Assembly: GCF_004353915.1 (NCBI RefSeq)
Contig: NZ_SMRP01000001.1
Coordinates: forward strand, 1 to 64,000
DNA length: 64,000 nt
Direction of reading: 5' to 3'
Origin: Paraburkholderia silviterrae
Lineage (GTDB): Bacteria; Pseudomonadota; Gammaproteobacteria; Burkholderiales; Burkholderiaceae
How positions within the stretch are numbered: position 1 is the stretch's first letter; every line of letters starts with the position of its first letter. Both the position numbers and the translations under genes were made by a program. The notes under the pieces are model-generated. The model ran no database searches, had not been told where the DNA came from, and was given only the letters and a program-made list of their open reading frames with translations. Below, in pieces: positions 35,499 through 45,106 of the stretch.

Positions 35499-37316
35499 AT
35501 GGCACGCCAGCATTCCAGGCGAAGCAATGCGCTGCGCAATGCTGTCTCAGTCATCGTGCAGGCCTGGCTGGAAATGAGTGCGCCCAAGATTCTGTGCGGC
35601 ATCGCGTTAGCGGCGCTGTCCATGGCATGCGCCGCTGCGGGGGGAGCCGGTGCGTGTGTGCCGTCGTTCTCCGCGGTCGACGTCAAGGCTGGACTCGAAG
35701 TGCGGACCCGCTGCACGCTCTCCGCACCCGCGTTAGCGCGCGCCACTGAGCGCCTGAACCGCGCTGTGACAAGCGACGGGCTCTCCGCCGCGCAACGCGT
35801 TGCGCTGGCGAGCGCGGCCAACGTGATGCTGCACGCGGTCTTCTCGCAGACCGACCAGGACCAACCCGCAAACGACGCCACATTCATCAACTTCGAATCG
35901 ATCCTCGAAAGCCTCGCATCGCAGATCAGGACGCACGCCGATATCGACCCCGCAAGCGAAGCTTCGAAATGGAGCGCGCGCTATCAAGATTTGCTGCACA
36001 GGTTGTCGGTCACGCGCAGCACGAATCCCACCGAACTGCAGCTCGACGAAGCCGCGAAGCGCCTCGATCTCGATAGAGCATCGGCGCTGCTGATGCGGCT
36101 TGCAGGTGTTGCACCGGGCACCGCCCAGCTATCCGCGGCGCGCAACTACGAAGCGGCGAGCATCGAACTGCTCCGCTTCATGCCATGGAACGCGCTGCCC
36201 TACCTGGAAAAGGCCCATGCGCTGCAACCCGACGATATGGACATCGCCACTGCATTCGCCGACACACTGCTCGTGCAGCACGAACCCGAGCGCGCGGAGC
36301 CGCTGTATCGCGCGTTGCTGATTCAGTATCGGACGCTTGCGCAACAGAAGCCCGCCGAGTGGCAGCCCGCCATCGCGCGTACGCTCGACAAGCTTGGCAG
36401 CCTGTATCTGCTGCAGAAGCAGCCGAAGGAAGCCGAAGCCGCATGGCTGCGCGCGCTCGAAATCTACTGGGCGCTTGCGCATGTGAATCCTTCTGCCTAC
36501 GGTCCCGCAGTGGCCAACACGCTTGACAGCCTCGCAACCTTGTACCGCGATACACAACGTCTGCAGGACGCGGCAGACGCGTGGCGCGAGGCTCTCGGCC
36601 TCGACCGCGCGCTGGCCCAGCGTGACCCGGCCACGTACCGGCCCGCGGTCGCGACGACGCTCAACGACCTCGGCATCCTCTACAGCGCGACACAGCGCAC
36701 GCGCGACGCGGAACTCGCGTATCTCGAAGCGCTCGGCATCCAGCGCGCCCTCGCACACGAGAACCCCGCCGCGTGGCGTCCGGCGCTCGCGCGCACGCTG
36801 AACAACCTCGGAAACCTCTACAGTGCAAGCGAGCGGCTGCCGCAAGCCGAGCATGCTTACCTGGAAGCCCTGAAGATCCGTCAACTGCTCGCGCGCGAAA
36901 GCCCCGCGCTCTACCAGCCCGATCTGGCGCGTACGCTGGGCAATCTGGGCGTGCTGTACCGTCTCGAACGGCAGCCGGCCAGGGCATTGCAGGCAGATCA
37001 ACAAGCGCTGCAGATCACTCACGCCCTCGCGCGCAACGCGCCTGCCACATACCAGCCTGACGAGGCGCGGATACTGAACAATCTGGGCGTGCTCTACAGC
37101 CTCACGGGCAGGCCGCGCGAAGCGGAAGAAGCGTGGCGCCGTGCGCTGGATCTGTACCGCAAACTCGCACACGACGATCCGCTCACCTGGCGGCAGGATG
37201 AAGCGCGTACCTTGCGCAATCTCGGCACGCTGCTCAGCCACACACAACGTTCGGCCGAAGCCGACGAATTGCATCGCGAGGCCGACGAGCTGCTCGATTC
37301 GACTCAGGCGCAATAG
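35499..37316 (+). CDS. Exported tetratricopeptide-repeat protein
   Basis: A 605-residue frame; ATG 35574 is an alternative start that leaves a shorter signal-like N-terminus (ILCGIALAALSMACAAAG). Residues 190-590 hold about eight TPR units with a 50-residue period. Each unit is built as a motif like RTLNNLGNLYSASERLPQAE followed by YLEALKIRQLLARE and a linker NPAAWRPALA. The long period and the repeated LxNLGxLY resemble TPR_10/kinesin-light-chain-type arrays. It probably acts as a periplasmic or outer-membrane scaffold. The neighbours give no partner. Confidence 0.8.
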   Translation: MARQHSRRSNALRNAVSVIVQAWLEMSAPKILCGIALAALSMACAAAGGAGACVPSFSAVDVKAGLEVRTRCTLSAPALARATERLNRAVTSDGLSAAQRVALASAANVMLHAVFSQTDQDQPANDATFINFESILESLASQIRTHADIDPASEASKWSARYQDLLHRLSVTRSTNPTELQLDEAAKRLDLDRASALLMRLAGVAPGTAQLSAARNYEAASIELLRFMPWNALPYLEKAHALQPDDMDIATAFADTLLVQHEPERAEPLYRALLIQYRTLAQQKPAEWQPAIARTLDKLGSLYLLQKQPKEAEAAWLRALEIYWALAHVNPSAYGPAVANTLDSLATLYRDTQRLQDAADAWREALGLDRALAQRDPATYRPAVATTLNDLGILYSATQRTRDAELAYLEALGIQRALAHENPAAWRPALARTLNNLGNLYSASERLPQAEHAYLEALKIRQLLARESPALYQPDLARTLGNLGVLYRLERQPARALQADQQALQITHALARNAPATYQPDEARILNNLGVLYSLTGRPREAEEAWRRALDLYRKLAHDDPLTWRQDEARTLRNLGTLLSHTQRSAEADELHREADELLDSTQAQ

Positions 37317-37408
37317 ACCGCGATACAAGCAGCGAGAACCACGCGCTTACCGGTTGCGCGCCTATAGTGATGGATGAGCATCCCGACTAGCGCGTTGCGC
37401 AACCGGCA

Positions 37409-38041
37409 ATGGAAGCCTCCGCCCCGGATATCGTCCGACTTTTTCCGACTTTCGTATGGTGTCGTCGCCTCGAACAGGAGTGCTACGAATCGCTTGACCG
37501 GGAGCTGATGGCGTATGTCGACATGCTGGTGCGCAGCGGCGGCGGCACCCGTACCGGCGCCGCATGGCAATCGGGTCACCAGCAACATAAAGAGCCAGAG
37601 TTTGCCGTGCTGACCACGCACATCGAACGGGCTGCACGCGACGTACTGACGTTTCTCAAAGTCGCCGACGCTCCGTTTCACCTCACCGGATGCTGGGTCA
37701 ACGTACTCGATCCGGGCGGGGCACACGCGATGCACTGCCATCCCAACAATTTCCTGAGCGGCGTGTATTACCTGCGCACCCAGGCCGGTGCCGACACGAT
37801 CCGTTTCCATGATCCGCGCCCACAGACGACGGTGATTCGTCCACCCGTCACGGAGCTGACGGCTTACAACACCGATCAGGTGGTATTGCCAGTCAGCGAA
37901 GGCACGTTGCTCGTGTTTCCGGCCTGGCTAGCGCATTCGGTGCCGGCCAATACGAGCGCGCAAGCACGTGTGAGCGTCAGCTTCAACATCATGTTCGACG
38001 ACTACGACACCACCATGAGTCCGCCACTCTGGGGCAACTGA
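37409..38041 (+). CDS. TIGR02466-family putative 2OG-Fe(II) oxygenase
   Basis: A 210-residue protein of the TIGR02466 family, a double-stranded beta-helix group with a presumed Fe(II)/2-oxoglutarate site. Iron-ligand candidates are in PGGAHAMHCHPNNFLSGVYYL (about residues 98-118) and FPAWLAHSVPANTSAQARVSVSFNIMF near the C-terminus, with the distal His and the co-substrate Arg. The N-terminus FPTFVWCRRLEQE is the family start. No substrate is known for this family. The gene stands between the TPR gene and a strong terminator-like hairpin. Confidence 0.82.
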   Translation: MEASAPDIVRLFPTFVWCRRLEQECYESLDRELMAYVDMLVRSGGGTRTGAAWQSGHQQHKEPEFAVLTTHIERAARDVLTFLKVADAPFHLTGCWVNVLDPGGAHAMHCHPNNFLSGVYYLRTQAGADTIRFHDPRPQTTVIRPPVTELTAYNTDQVVLPVSEGTLLVFPAWLAHSVPANTSAQARVSVSFNIMFDDYDTTMSPPLWGN

Positions 38042-38228
38042 AACTGGGTGCCGCTGAGCGCGAGCCTTCGCCCGAAAAATCGGCGCGATCGCACCGGTGT
38101 GCACGGTCTTGACCCCTTTAGCACTGCAAGTGCTTACAGGAACGCCGCCGGCCGGGCGCGAGATGCAGCACTTCTTCGCGCGCCGTACGCCGGCGGTTTA
38201 GCAGCGCATAAAAAGGCCTGAGTAAACG

Positions 38229-38260
38229 ACGACGGGCGGCCGTTTCCGGCCGCCCGTCGT
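38229..38260. terminator. Strong hairpin between convergent genes
   Basis: ACGACGGGCGGCCG (38229-38242) and CGGCCGCCCGTCGT (38247-38260) are a perfect 14-base inverted repeat around a TTTC loop. It sits between the convergent TIGR02466 and autotransporter genes, so it probably ends transcription from both sides. A weaker inverted repeat AGCACT-gca-AGTGCT lies at 38120-38134. Confidence 0.8.
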
Positions 38261-38287
38261 CCCCTGCACTACTGACTTACTGCTGAC

Positions 38288-41200
38288 TTACCACTTCCAG
38301 CCCACCCCGGCGTTCACGCCGACATCATGGCCCGTGGTCGAGACACCGGCGCCGTAGCCCCAGCGTCCGCTGCCCGACAAGCCCTTGAAGTTCACCGCGA
38401 CCGCGCTGTAGCCCTGGTACGAGCCGAAGCCGACGCCGATCGTCTTCTCGCCTGCATTGAGCGACGGCAGGTACGTGCCGCTCATCGCCATTGCGAGTGC
38501 CGTGCCGGCGTAGGCCTGGCGTGCGACGTTGTTCACGTTGCTCTGCAGGTTGCCGAGCTGCGAGACGGTTGCCGCATCGGTCGGGGCCACGCCCGGCGCG
38601 ATGTTGGTGAGGCGTCGCTCGCCGCCGGCCGTGCCGAACGAGACGGTGTTGTCTTCCGTCGCGACCGAGTTCTGGCCGATGGCGATCGAGTTGGCGCCCG
38701 ACGCAGCCGCACCGTTGCCGATGGCGACCGAACCCGCACCGGAAGCACGCGAGTTCACGCCGATCGCCACTGCCGGCGCGCCCGAGGCAACCGCGTTGGC
38801 GCCGATCGCCACCGAGTTCGCGTTCGTCGTCGTGGCACGGTAGCCCATGGCCGTCGTGTTGTCGCCGGTTGCGTTGGCGCTCGAGCCGTAAGCCGTCGCG
38901 CCTTCGCCGTTGGCGGTCACGCACAGGCCCGAGCCCGTTGCGTCCACACCGTTCACCGAGGAGCAGCTTTGCACGGCCGCGTTCTGGATCGCACCGCCCG
39001 TGGCGCCGCGCGTCTGCACGGTGCCGTCGTTGTTCATGCCGCCGGCCAGCGTGCCCATGAAGGCATTACCCGATGCGTTCGCGGAGTCGATCATCTCCAC
39101 CACAGGCGCGATCGAGGTCGACAGCGAGCTGACCGTCGAGGTGACCGTCGAGAGACCGGTCGACAGCGAGGAAATGCCCGTCGAGGTCGACGCGGACAGA
39201 TCGTTCATCGTCGTCGACAGCGAGTCGACGCCGCCGGAACTGGTCGCGGCCGCAGTCGAGAGGCTCTGCAGGCTGCTATTGGTCGTGTCGATGCTCGTGG
39301 ACAGCGAATTGAAACCGGCCGCGGTGGTCGTCGACAGCGAATTCAGGTTGCTATTGGTCGTGTCGATGCCGGTCGAGAGCGAGGCGACGCTCGACGAAGT
39401 GGACGTCGACAGCGAATTCAGGTTGCTGTTGGTCGTGTCCAGACCGGTCGACAGCGAGTCCACGCCCGTCGAGAGCGAAGCGACGCTCGACGAGGTCGAC
39501 GACGACAGCGACTCCACGCCAGTCGAAAGCGAGGCGACGCTCGACGAGGTCGACGTCGACAACGAATTCAGGTTGCTGTTGGTCGTGTCGATGCCGGTCG
39601 AGAGCGAGGCGACGCTCGACGAGGTCGACGACGACAGCGACTCCACGCCGGTCGACAGCGAAGCGACGCTTGACGAGGTCGACGTCGACAGCGAATTCAG
39701 ATTGCTGTTGGTCGTATCGATGCCGGTCGAGAGCGACGCGACGCTCGACGAGGTCGACGTCGACAGCGAATTCAGGTTGCTGTTGGTCGTGTCGATGCCG
39801 GTCGAGAGCGAGGCGATGCCCGTGGAGGCCGAGGTCGACAGCGAGACCACGACGGTCGAGAGCGAAACCACGCCGGTCGAGAGCGAAATGATGCCCGTGG
39901 ACAGTGAGCTCACGCTGGTCGAGGTCAGCGTGGACAGCGACGAGAGACCCGTCGACAGATCCACGTAGCCCGTGGACGTCGAAGTCGAGAGCGAGTCGAG
40001 CATGCTGTCGGTGGTCGACAGGCCGGTCGACAGCGACGAAAGACCCGTGGAAGTCACCGTCGAGAGCGAGCTCAGACCCGTGGAGGTCGAGGTCGAGAGC
40101 GTGTCGATGCTCGTCGAGAGCGAGCTTGCGCTCGTCGAGGCCGAGGTGGACAACGAATCGACGCCGGTCGACAGGCTCGCCAAGTTGCTATCGGTGGTCG
40201 AGAGACCGGTCGAGAGCGAGGACAGACCCGTGGAGGTCGAAGTCGAGAGCGTGTCGATGCTCGTCGAGAGCGAGCTTGCGCTCGTCGAGGTCGAGGTGGA
40301 CAACGAATCGATGCCGGTCGAGAGCGAGGACAGGCCCGTGGAGGTCACGGTCGACAGCGAGCTCAGGCCCGTCGAAGCGGAAGTCGAGAGCGTGTCGATG
40401 CTCGTCGAGAGCGAGCTTGCGCTCGTCGAAGCCGAGGTGGACACGGAATCGATGCCTGTCGACAGCGAGCTCAGACCCGTGGAGGTCGAGGTCGACAGCG
40501 TATCGATGCCGGTCGACAGCGAGGACAGGCCCGTGGAGGTCACGGTCGACAGCGAGCTCAGACCCGTGGAAGCCGAAGTCGACAGCGTGTCGATGCTCGT
40601 CGAGAGCGAGCTTGCGCTCGTCGAGGCCGAGGTGGACAACGAATCGACGCCGGTCGACAGCGAGCTCAGACCCGTGGAGGTCGAGGTCGACAGCGTGTCG
40701 ATGGAGGTCGAGAGCGAGCTGACGCCCGTCGAGGCCGAGGTCGACAGCGAATCGATGCCGGTCGAGAGCGACGACAGACCCGTGGAGGTCACCGTCGACA
40801 GCGAGCTCAGACCCGTGGACGTGACGGTCGAGAGCGAGCTCAGACCCGTGGAAGCCGACGTCGAGAGATTGTCGATGGAGGTCGAGAGCGAGCTGACGCC
40901 CGTCGAGGCCGAGGTCGACAGCGAATCGACGCCGGTCGAGAGCGAGGACAGACCCGTGGAGGTCACGGTCGAGAGCGAGCTCAGACCCGTGGAAGCCGAA
41001 GTCGACAGATTGTCGATCGAGGTCGAAAGCGAGCTGACGCCCGTCGAGGCGGAGGTCGACAGCGAATCGACGCCGGTCGACAGCGACGACAGACCCGTGG
41101 AGGTCACGGTCGAGAGCGAGCTCAGACCCGTGGAAGCCGAAGTCGACAGCGTGTCGATGCTCGTCGAAAGCGAGCTTGCGCTCGTCGAGGCCGAGGTGGA

Positions 41201-43480
41201 CAGCGTATTGACGCCCGTCGAGAGGCTTGCCAGGTTGCTGTCGGTGGTCGACAGACCCGTCGAAAGCGAGCTCAGACCCGTCGATGCCGACGTCGAGAGA
41301 TTGTCGATGGCGGTCGAGAGCGAGCTGACGCCCGTCGAGGCCGAGGTCGACAGCGAGCTCAGACCCGTGGAGGTCGAGGTCGACAGCGTATCGACGCCGG
41401 TCGAGAGCGACGACAGACCCGTGGAGGTCACCGTCGAGAGCGAGGAGAGACCCGTCGAAGCGGACGTCGACAGTGTGTCGATGCTTGTCGAGAGCGAGCT
41501 CACGCCCGTCGAAGCCGAGGTCGAGAGGCTGTCGATGCCGGTCGAGAGCGAGCTTGCGGTCGTCGAGGTCGAGGTCGAGAGCGAGCTCAAACCGGTCGAG
41601 GTCGTGGTGGACAGCGAACCGATGCTGGTCGAAGACGACGCGGACAGATCAGCCAGGGCCGTCGACAGCGAGTCCATGTTGCCGTTGCTGTTGGCAGTCG
41701 CGGTCGAAAGGCTGTTGAGGCTGCTGTTGGTCGTCGAAAGACTCGTGGACAGCGTATCGACGCTCGTCGAGAGCGAGGACATGCCCGTGGACGTGACCGT
41801 CGAGAGCGAGGAGAGACCCGTCGACGACGAGATGGACAGGCTGTTGAGGTTGCTGTCGGTGGTCGAAAGACCGGTCGAGAGCGACGACAGGCCCGTGGAC
41901 GTCACCGTCGAAAGCGAGGAGAGACCCGTCGACGACGAGATGGACAGGCTGTTGAGGTTGCTGTCGGTGGTCGAAAGACCGGTCGAGAGCGACGACAGGC
42001 CCGTGGACGTCACCGTCGAAAGCGAGGAGAGACCCGTCGAAGACGAGATGGACAGGCTGTCGAGATTGCTGTTGGTCGTCGAGAGACCGGTCGACAGCGA
42101 CGACAGGCCCGTCGAGGCCGAAGTCGAGAGCGAGCTGATGCTCGTCGATAGGCTCGAGTCGCTCGTGCTCAGCTGGGCGACCGTCACGGCGTCCTGCTGT
42201 GCCGAGCCGTCCGCGACGTTGGTGATGCGGCGCTGCGCGCTCGTGCTGCCAACCGAGACTTCGGCCGCCGGCGCGGCCTTGCCGGTCGCGTAGCCGGTGC
42301 CCGTCGGGGCGGCTGCGCCGGTCGTGCTGTTGGAGCCGATCGACACGCTGTCCGCGTAGGCGGCATTCGCATTGGGGCCGATCGCTACGGCATTCGCCGC
42401 GCTGGCCACCGTGGTGCTGCCGAGGGCGATCGCACCGCTGGCCGTGGCGGACGTGGTGAGGCCGAGCGCGATCGCGCCGTTGCCCGTCGCCTTGTTGGCG
42501 CTGCCGAGCGCGACTGCGCCGTCGCCCGTTGCGCTCTGTGCGCGGCCAATGGCCACGGCACCGCCCGCGGCGGTCGTGCTGTTCGCCGTCGTGGCACCCG
42601 AGCCGATCGCGACGTTCTGGCCCATCGCGCCCGCCACCGAGCTGTCGCCCTGTGCGATGCCATATGCGCCTTGTGCAACGGCAAGGTAGCCGAGCGCCAC
42701 ACCCGAGGTGCCGGCCGCCGTCGACTGGGCGCCGATCGCGATCGAGCTCGTGCCGGTTGCGTTCGCTAGCGAGCCGATGGCGATCGTGTCGGTGTTCGAC
42801 GCGGTCGCGCCAATACCCGATGCGAACGAGCCTTGCCCGCTCGCCACCGAATAGATGCCGAATGCCACGGCGCCCGCGCCGCTCGCATTTGCGCCCCAAC
42901 CGCTCGCAAATGCACCGAAGCCGTTTGCCTTTGTATCGCAACCCAGCGCGATCGTGTTCAAGCCCCACGACTGGGTCTGGGTCACTCCGTTGCCGGACTG
43001 CGTGACGTTGCCACGGTTGATACTCGAGAAGCCGGTATAGCCGGAGGTCTGGCCCGGGCCAACGTTGAACGGACCGTCATAGTTGGTCGCCGAGGTCTGT
43101 ACGCCGAAGCCGTAAATGCCCCCCGTATACTTGGAGTCACCGTTGCCGTAGACGCCGGCGTAGCTCATGTTCGTCAGGCGGTTACAGTCGCCGTCGCCCA
43201 TCATCGCCATCGAGTTCGCGGAAGCGCTGCCGCCCTGGCCGCCGGAGCTGGCGGCCCGCACGCTGGTTCCGGAAGCGTTGTTGGTCATACCGGTATCGGT
43301 AATCACGAACGAGGCAAATGCGGAAGCCGGCGCGAGCGCCGCCACCAACGAAGCGCCCGCCGCGACCGCGGCAAGCACGCACTTCGACTTGGTGCGCTTG
43401 CCGCGTGCCTTGTCCAGTTCGGATACAGCAACCCAGGCGCCCAGCGCCTCATTCCATACACAACGATATGCCTTGTTCAT
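38288..43480 (-). CDS. Trimeric autotransporter adhesin with giant Ser/Thr-rich stalk
   Basis: A 1730-residue YadA-type adhesin. The N-terminus is the extended signal (MNKAYRCVWNEALGAWVAV) followed by a hydrophobic core ending AFAS. Residues 170-410 are a left-handed-roll head with repeats such as GDGAVALGSANKATG. The neck ITNVADGSAQQDAVTVAQL leads into the stalk (about 440-1470), made of 11-residue LSSLSTVTSTG-like and 7-residue LSSLSTG-like units. A second head (about 1530-1630) and neck precede the YadA anchor, which ends VGVNAGVGWKW. Ser plus Thr make up about half of the stalk, which has almost no Lys or aromatic residue. It would mediate adhesion or autoaggregation. A DUF2827 operon faces it across 468 bases. 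Confidence 0.95.
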   Translation of the reverse strand: MNKAYRCVWNEALGAWVAVSELDKARGKRTKSKCVLAAVAAGASLVAALAPASAFASFVITDTGMTNNASGTSVRAASSGGQGGSASANSMAMMGDGDCNRLTNMSYAGVYGNGDSKYTGGIYGFGVQTSATNYDGPFNVGPGQTSGYTGFSSINRGNVTQSGNGVTQTQSWGLNTIALGCDTKANGFGAFASGWGANASGAGAVAFGIYSVASGQGSFASGIGATASNTDTIAIGSLANATGTSSIAIGAQSTAAGTSGVALGYLAVAQGAYGIAQGDSSVAGAMGQNVAIGSGATTANSTTAAGGAVAIGRAQSATGDGAVALGSANKATGNGAIALGLTTSATASGAIALGSTTVASAANAVAIGPNANAAYADSVSIGSNSTTGAAAPTGTGYATGKAAPAAEVSVGSTSAQRRITNVADGSAQQDAVTVAQLSTSDSSLSTSISSLSTSASTGLSSLSTGLSTTNSNLDSLSISSSTGLSSLSTVTSTGLSSLSTGLSTTDSNLNSLSISSSTGLSSLSTVTSTGLSSLSTGLSTTDSNLNSLSISSSTGLSSLSTVTSTGMSSLSTSVDTLSTSLSTTNSSLNSLSTATANSNGNMDSLSTALADLSASSSTSIGSLSTTTSTGLSSLSTSTSTTASSLSTGIDSLSTSASTGVSSLSTSIDTLSTSASTGLSSLSTVTSTGLSSLSTGVDTLSTSTSTGLSSLSTSASTGVSSLSTAIDNLSTSASTGLSSLSTGLSTTDSNLASLSTGVNTLSTSASTSASSLSTSIDTLSTSASTGLSSLSTVTSTGLSSLSTGVDSLSTSASTGVSSLSTSIDNLSTSASTGLSSLSTVTSTGLSSLSTGVDSLSTSASTGVSSLSTSIDNLSTSASTGLSSLSTVTSTGLSSLSTVTSTGLSSLSTGIDSLSTSASTGVSSLSTSIDTLSTSTSTGLSSLSTGVDSLSTSASTSASSLSTSIDTLSTSASTGLSSLSTVTSTGLSSLSTGIDTLSTSTSTGLSSLSTGIDSVSTSASTSASSLSTSIDTLSTSASTGLSSLSTVTSTGLSSLSTGIDSLSTSTSTSASSLSTSIDTLSTSTSTGLSSLSTGLSTTDSNLASLSTGVDSLSTSASTSASSLSTSIDTLSTSTSTGLSSLSTVTSTGLSSLSTGLSTTDSMLDSLSTSTSTGYVDLSTGLSSLSTLTSTSVSSLSTGIISLSTGVVSLSTVVVSLSTSASTGIASLSTGIDTTNSNLNSLSTSTSSSVASLSTGIDTTNSNLNSLSTSTSSSVASLSTGVESLSSSTSSSVASLSTGIDTTNSNLNSLSTSTSSSVASLSTGVESLSSSTSSSVASLSTGVDSLSTGLDTTNSNLNSLSTSTSSSVASLSTGIDTTNSNLNSLSTTTAAGFNSLSTSIDTTNSSLQSLSTAAATSSGGVDSLSTTMNDLSASTSTGISSLSTGLSTVTSTVSSLSTSIAPVVEMIDSANASGNAFMGTLAGGMNNDGTVQTRGATGGAIQNAAVQSCSSVNGVDATGSGLCVTANGEGATAYGSSANATGDNTTAMGYRATTTNANSVAIGANAVASGAPAVAIGVNSRASGAGSVAIGNGAAASGANSIAIGQNSVATEDNTVSFGTAGGERRLTNIAPGVAPTDAATVSQLGNLQSNVNNVARQAYAGTALAMAMSGTYLPSLNAGEKTIGVGFGSYQGYSAVAVNFKGLSGSGRWGYGAGVSTTGHDVGVNAGVGWKW
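39090..42160 (-). repeat. DNA repeat tract encoding the adhesin stalk
   Basis: About 3 kb of imperfect tandem repeats built from GTCGAG/GTCGAC and CAGACCCGTGGA-type blocks encode the SLST units. Larger blocks recur almost exactly, for example the unit encoding NSNLNSLSTSTSSSVASLST near 39330-39830 and the LSISSSTGLSSLSTVTSTG unit at 41760-42110. Such a tract is prone to recombination, so length variation between strains and mis-assembly are both expected. Confidence 0.85.
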
Positions 43481-43948
43481 ACCACCCTTAGGTCGGACTC
43501 ATGAGCCTCAACCGGCTCTTTGATTTCGGTTTTTTAACCGGCCACACGTTTCCGATCTTGTGTTCGGAAATCGAATGCGCGAAGCATTCCATCCGGCGCC
43601 AACCCGCTCTATAGAATTCCTTCTATTCCTTTTGGACGTGCACTCGTATTCGGAATTGTCTTAGCCGGTCAACCCGCCATTGGCCGACCCCATAAGCATT
43701 TTCAAGGCTCGGAACACCCTACTTTTAAATTCGTTTAAATCGGCCCCAGTAATTGACGTCGATAAACAATTGCCCCGGTTTTCGAATTGCGCCTTCATCC
43801 CGGGCAGCGAATAATCCCGCTTCCGCCATCGCGCGGAATAATTCGAGATATTCGAATTATTCCGATATCTCCGTTTTCACCGCCGGCGCACACTGCCTCA
43901 CATCGCACGTCCCAGCAATCCCCCGCGCCAATAGACGGAAAACACATC
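43481..43948. promoter_or_regulatory. Divergent regulatory region, adhesin / DUF2827 operon
   Basis: A 468-base AT-rich region between the two divergent units. GGAATAATTCGA (43835-43846) and TCGAATTATTCC (43852-43863) form a perfect 12-base inverted repeat with a 5-base centre, 86 bases before the first DUF2827 start. GATATTCG-like and ATTCG-rich words recur around it. I could not assign -35/-10 boxes with certainty. The sharp drop in GC and the palindrome suggest tight regulation or a long structured leader. Confidence 0.6.
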
Positions 43949-45106
43949 ATGAGAATCGGCATCTCGGTGCTCAGCCACGAAGGCCAGAACATCTGGCAGA
44001 ACGGGCTCGGCCAGAACGTCATCTTCATTGCCCAAGCTTTCCAGCGGCTCCCGTTCGTCGAGTCCGTCGTGCTCATCGACGTCGGCAGCGAACGGCGTCT
44101 GCCGCAACAGGTCGACACCATCGCGCCGGGTCTCGCTATCGTCACGCAGCACGAAGCCACGGACGCCGTCGACGTGGTCATCGAGATGGCCGGCGCGCTC
44201 GACAATGCGTGGCTCGATCTGATGCGTGCGCGTGGCCGCAAGGTGGTCTATTACTGCTGCGGCCAACCCTACGTGGGGCTCGTGGAGCCTGCCGTGTTCA
44301 ACAAGCCCGTGCATACCTCACGCCCCGACCGCTGCGACGAAATCTGGGTCGTATCCAAGGACCGCCTGCACATTCCGATGATGCGTACGCTGCATCGCTG
44401 CCCCGTGCATGTCGTGCCTTACGTCTGGCATCCCGGCTTTCTGCAGGCGCGCATTGCCGAGGTCGCCCGCCACGGTCTGCAGTACGGCTACACAACCGGG
44501 CGCGGCCGCAGCGAGCGCGAAGCCGCCGGCGGCGCGCTGCGCGTGGCGATCTTCGAGCCGAATATCTCGGTGGTGAAATGCTCGAGCATCCCGATGCTCG
44601 CCTGCGACGAGGCCTATCGCGCCGACCGCGCGAGCGTCGCCGCCATGCACGTGCTCAACACGTTGCACATGAAAGATCACCTGACGATGCTGCATCTCGC
44701 GAATTCGCTCGATCTCGTGCGCGAGCACCGCGCCACCTTTCATGGCCGGCACGACATCGTCGGCTTCATGGCGCAGCACGCGGACGCCGTGCTCGCGCAC
44801 CAATGGGACAACGACCAGAACTACAGCTATCTCGACGCGCTGTACGGCGACTACCCGCTCGTGCACAACTCGCCGTGGCTCGCCGGCTTTGGCGCGGGCT
44901 ACTACTACGCGGGCTTCGATGCGCACGAAGGCGGCCAGCAGTTGATTGCCGCCGCGCGCACCCACGACGCCGGGCTCGATGCGTATCGCACCCGCACGCG
45001 CGCCGTCTTCGACGCTGTCGATCCGTATAACGAAGCCAATCTGAAAGGCTACGCGGAGCGCCTGCTAGCGCTGGCCGAACACACGCTCAACCGGAGGTCC
45101 GCATGA
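43949..45106 (+). CDS. DUF2827 protein 1, possible GT-B-type glycosyltransferase
   Basis: The product is 385 residues from ATG 43949; an open frame runs 54 codons upstream but crosses the palindrome. DUF2827 has no known function. The two-domain pattern looks GT-B-like. The N-terminal half has MRIGISVLSHEGQNIWQNGL and DVVIEMAGALDNAWLDLM. The C-terminal half has VAIFEPNISVVKCSSIPML (about 205), then AHQWDNDQNYSYLDALYGDY, PLVHNS and GYYYAGFDAHEGGQQL, reminiscent of the sugar-nucleotide end of GT-B enzymes. It is first of three coupled paralogues; its stop overlaps the next start (ATGA). A role in modifying the adjacent adhesin is inferred. Confidence 0.8.
   Translation: MRIGISVLSHEGQNIWQNGLGQNVIFIAQAFQRLPFVESVVLIDVGSERRLPQQVDTIAPGLAIVTQHEATDAVDVVIEMAGALDNAWLDLMRARGRKVVYYCCGQPYVGLVEPAVFNKPVHTSRPDRCDEIWVVSKDRLHIPMMRTLHRCPVHVVPYVWHPGFLQARIAEVARHGLQYGYTTGRGRSEREAAGGALRVAIFEPNISVVKCSSIPMLACDEAYRADRASVAAMHVLNTLHMKDHLTMLHLANSLDLVREHRATFHGRHDIVGFMAQHADAVLAHQWDNDQNYSYLDALYGDYPLVHNSPWLAGFGAGYYYAGFDAHEGGQQLIAAARTHDAGLDAYRTRTRAVFDAVDPYNEANLKGYAERLLALAEHTLNRRSA

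Noticed and set aside
39972..42293. A 773-codon open frame on the plus strand opposite the adhesin stalk (and 38910-39968)
   Set aside because: It is open only because the repeat units lack stops in that frame. The product is a low-complexity Val/Glu/Ser repeat with no ribosome site, and the minus strand encodes a clear adhesin.
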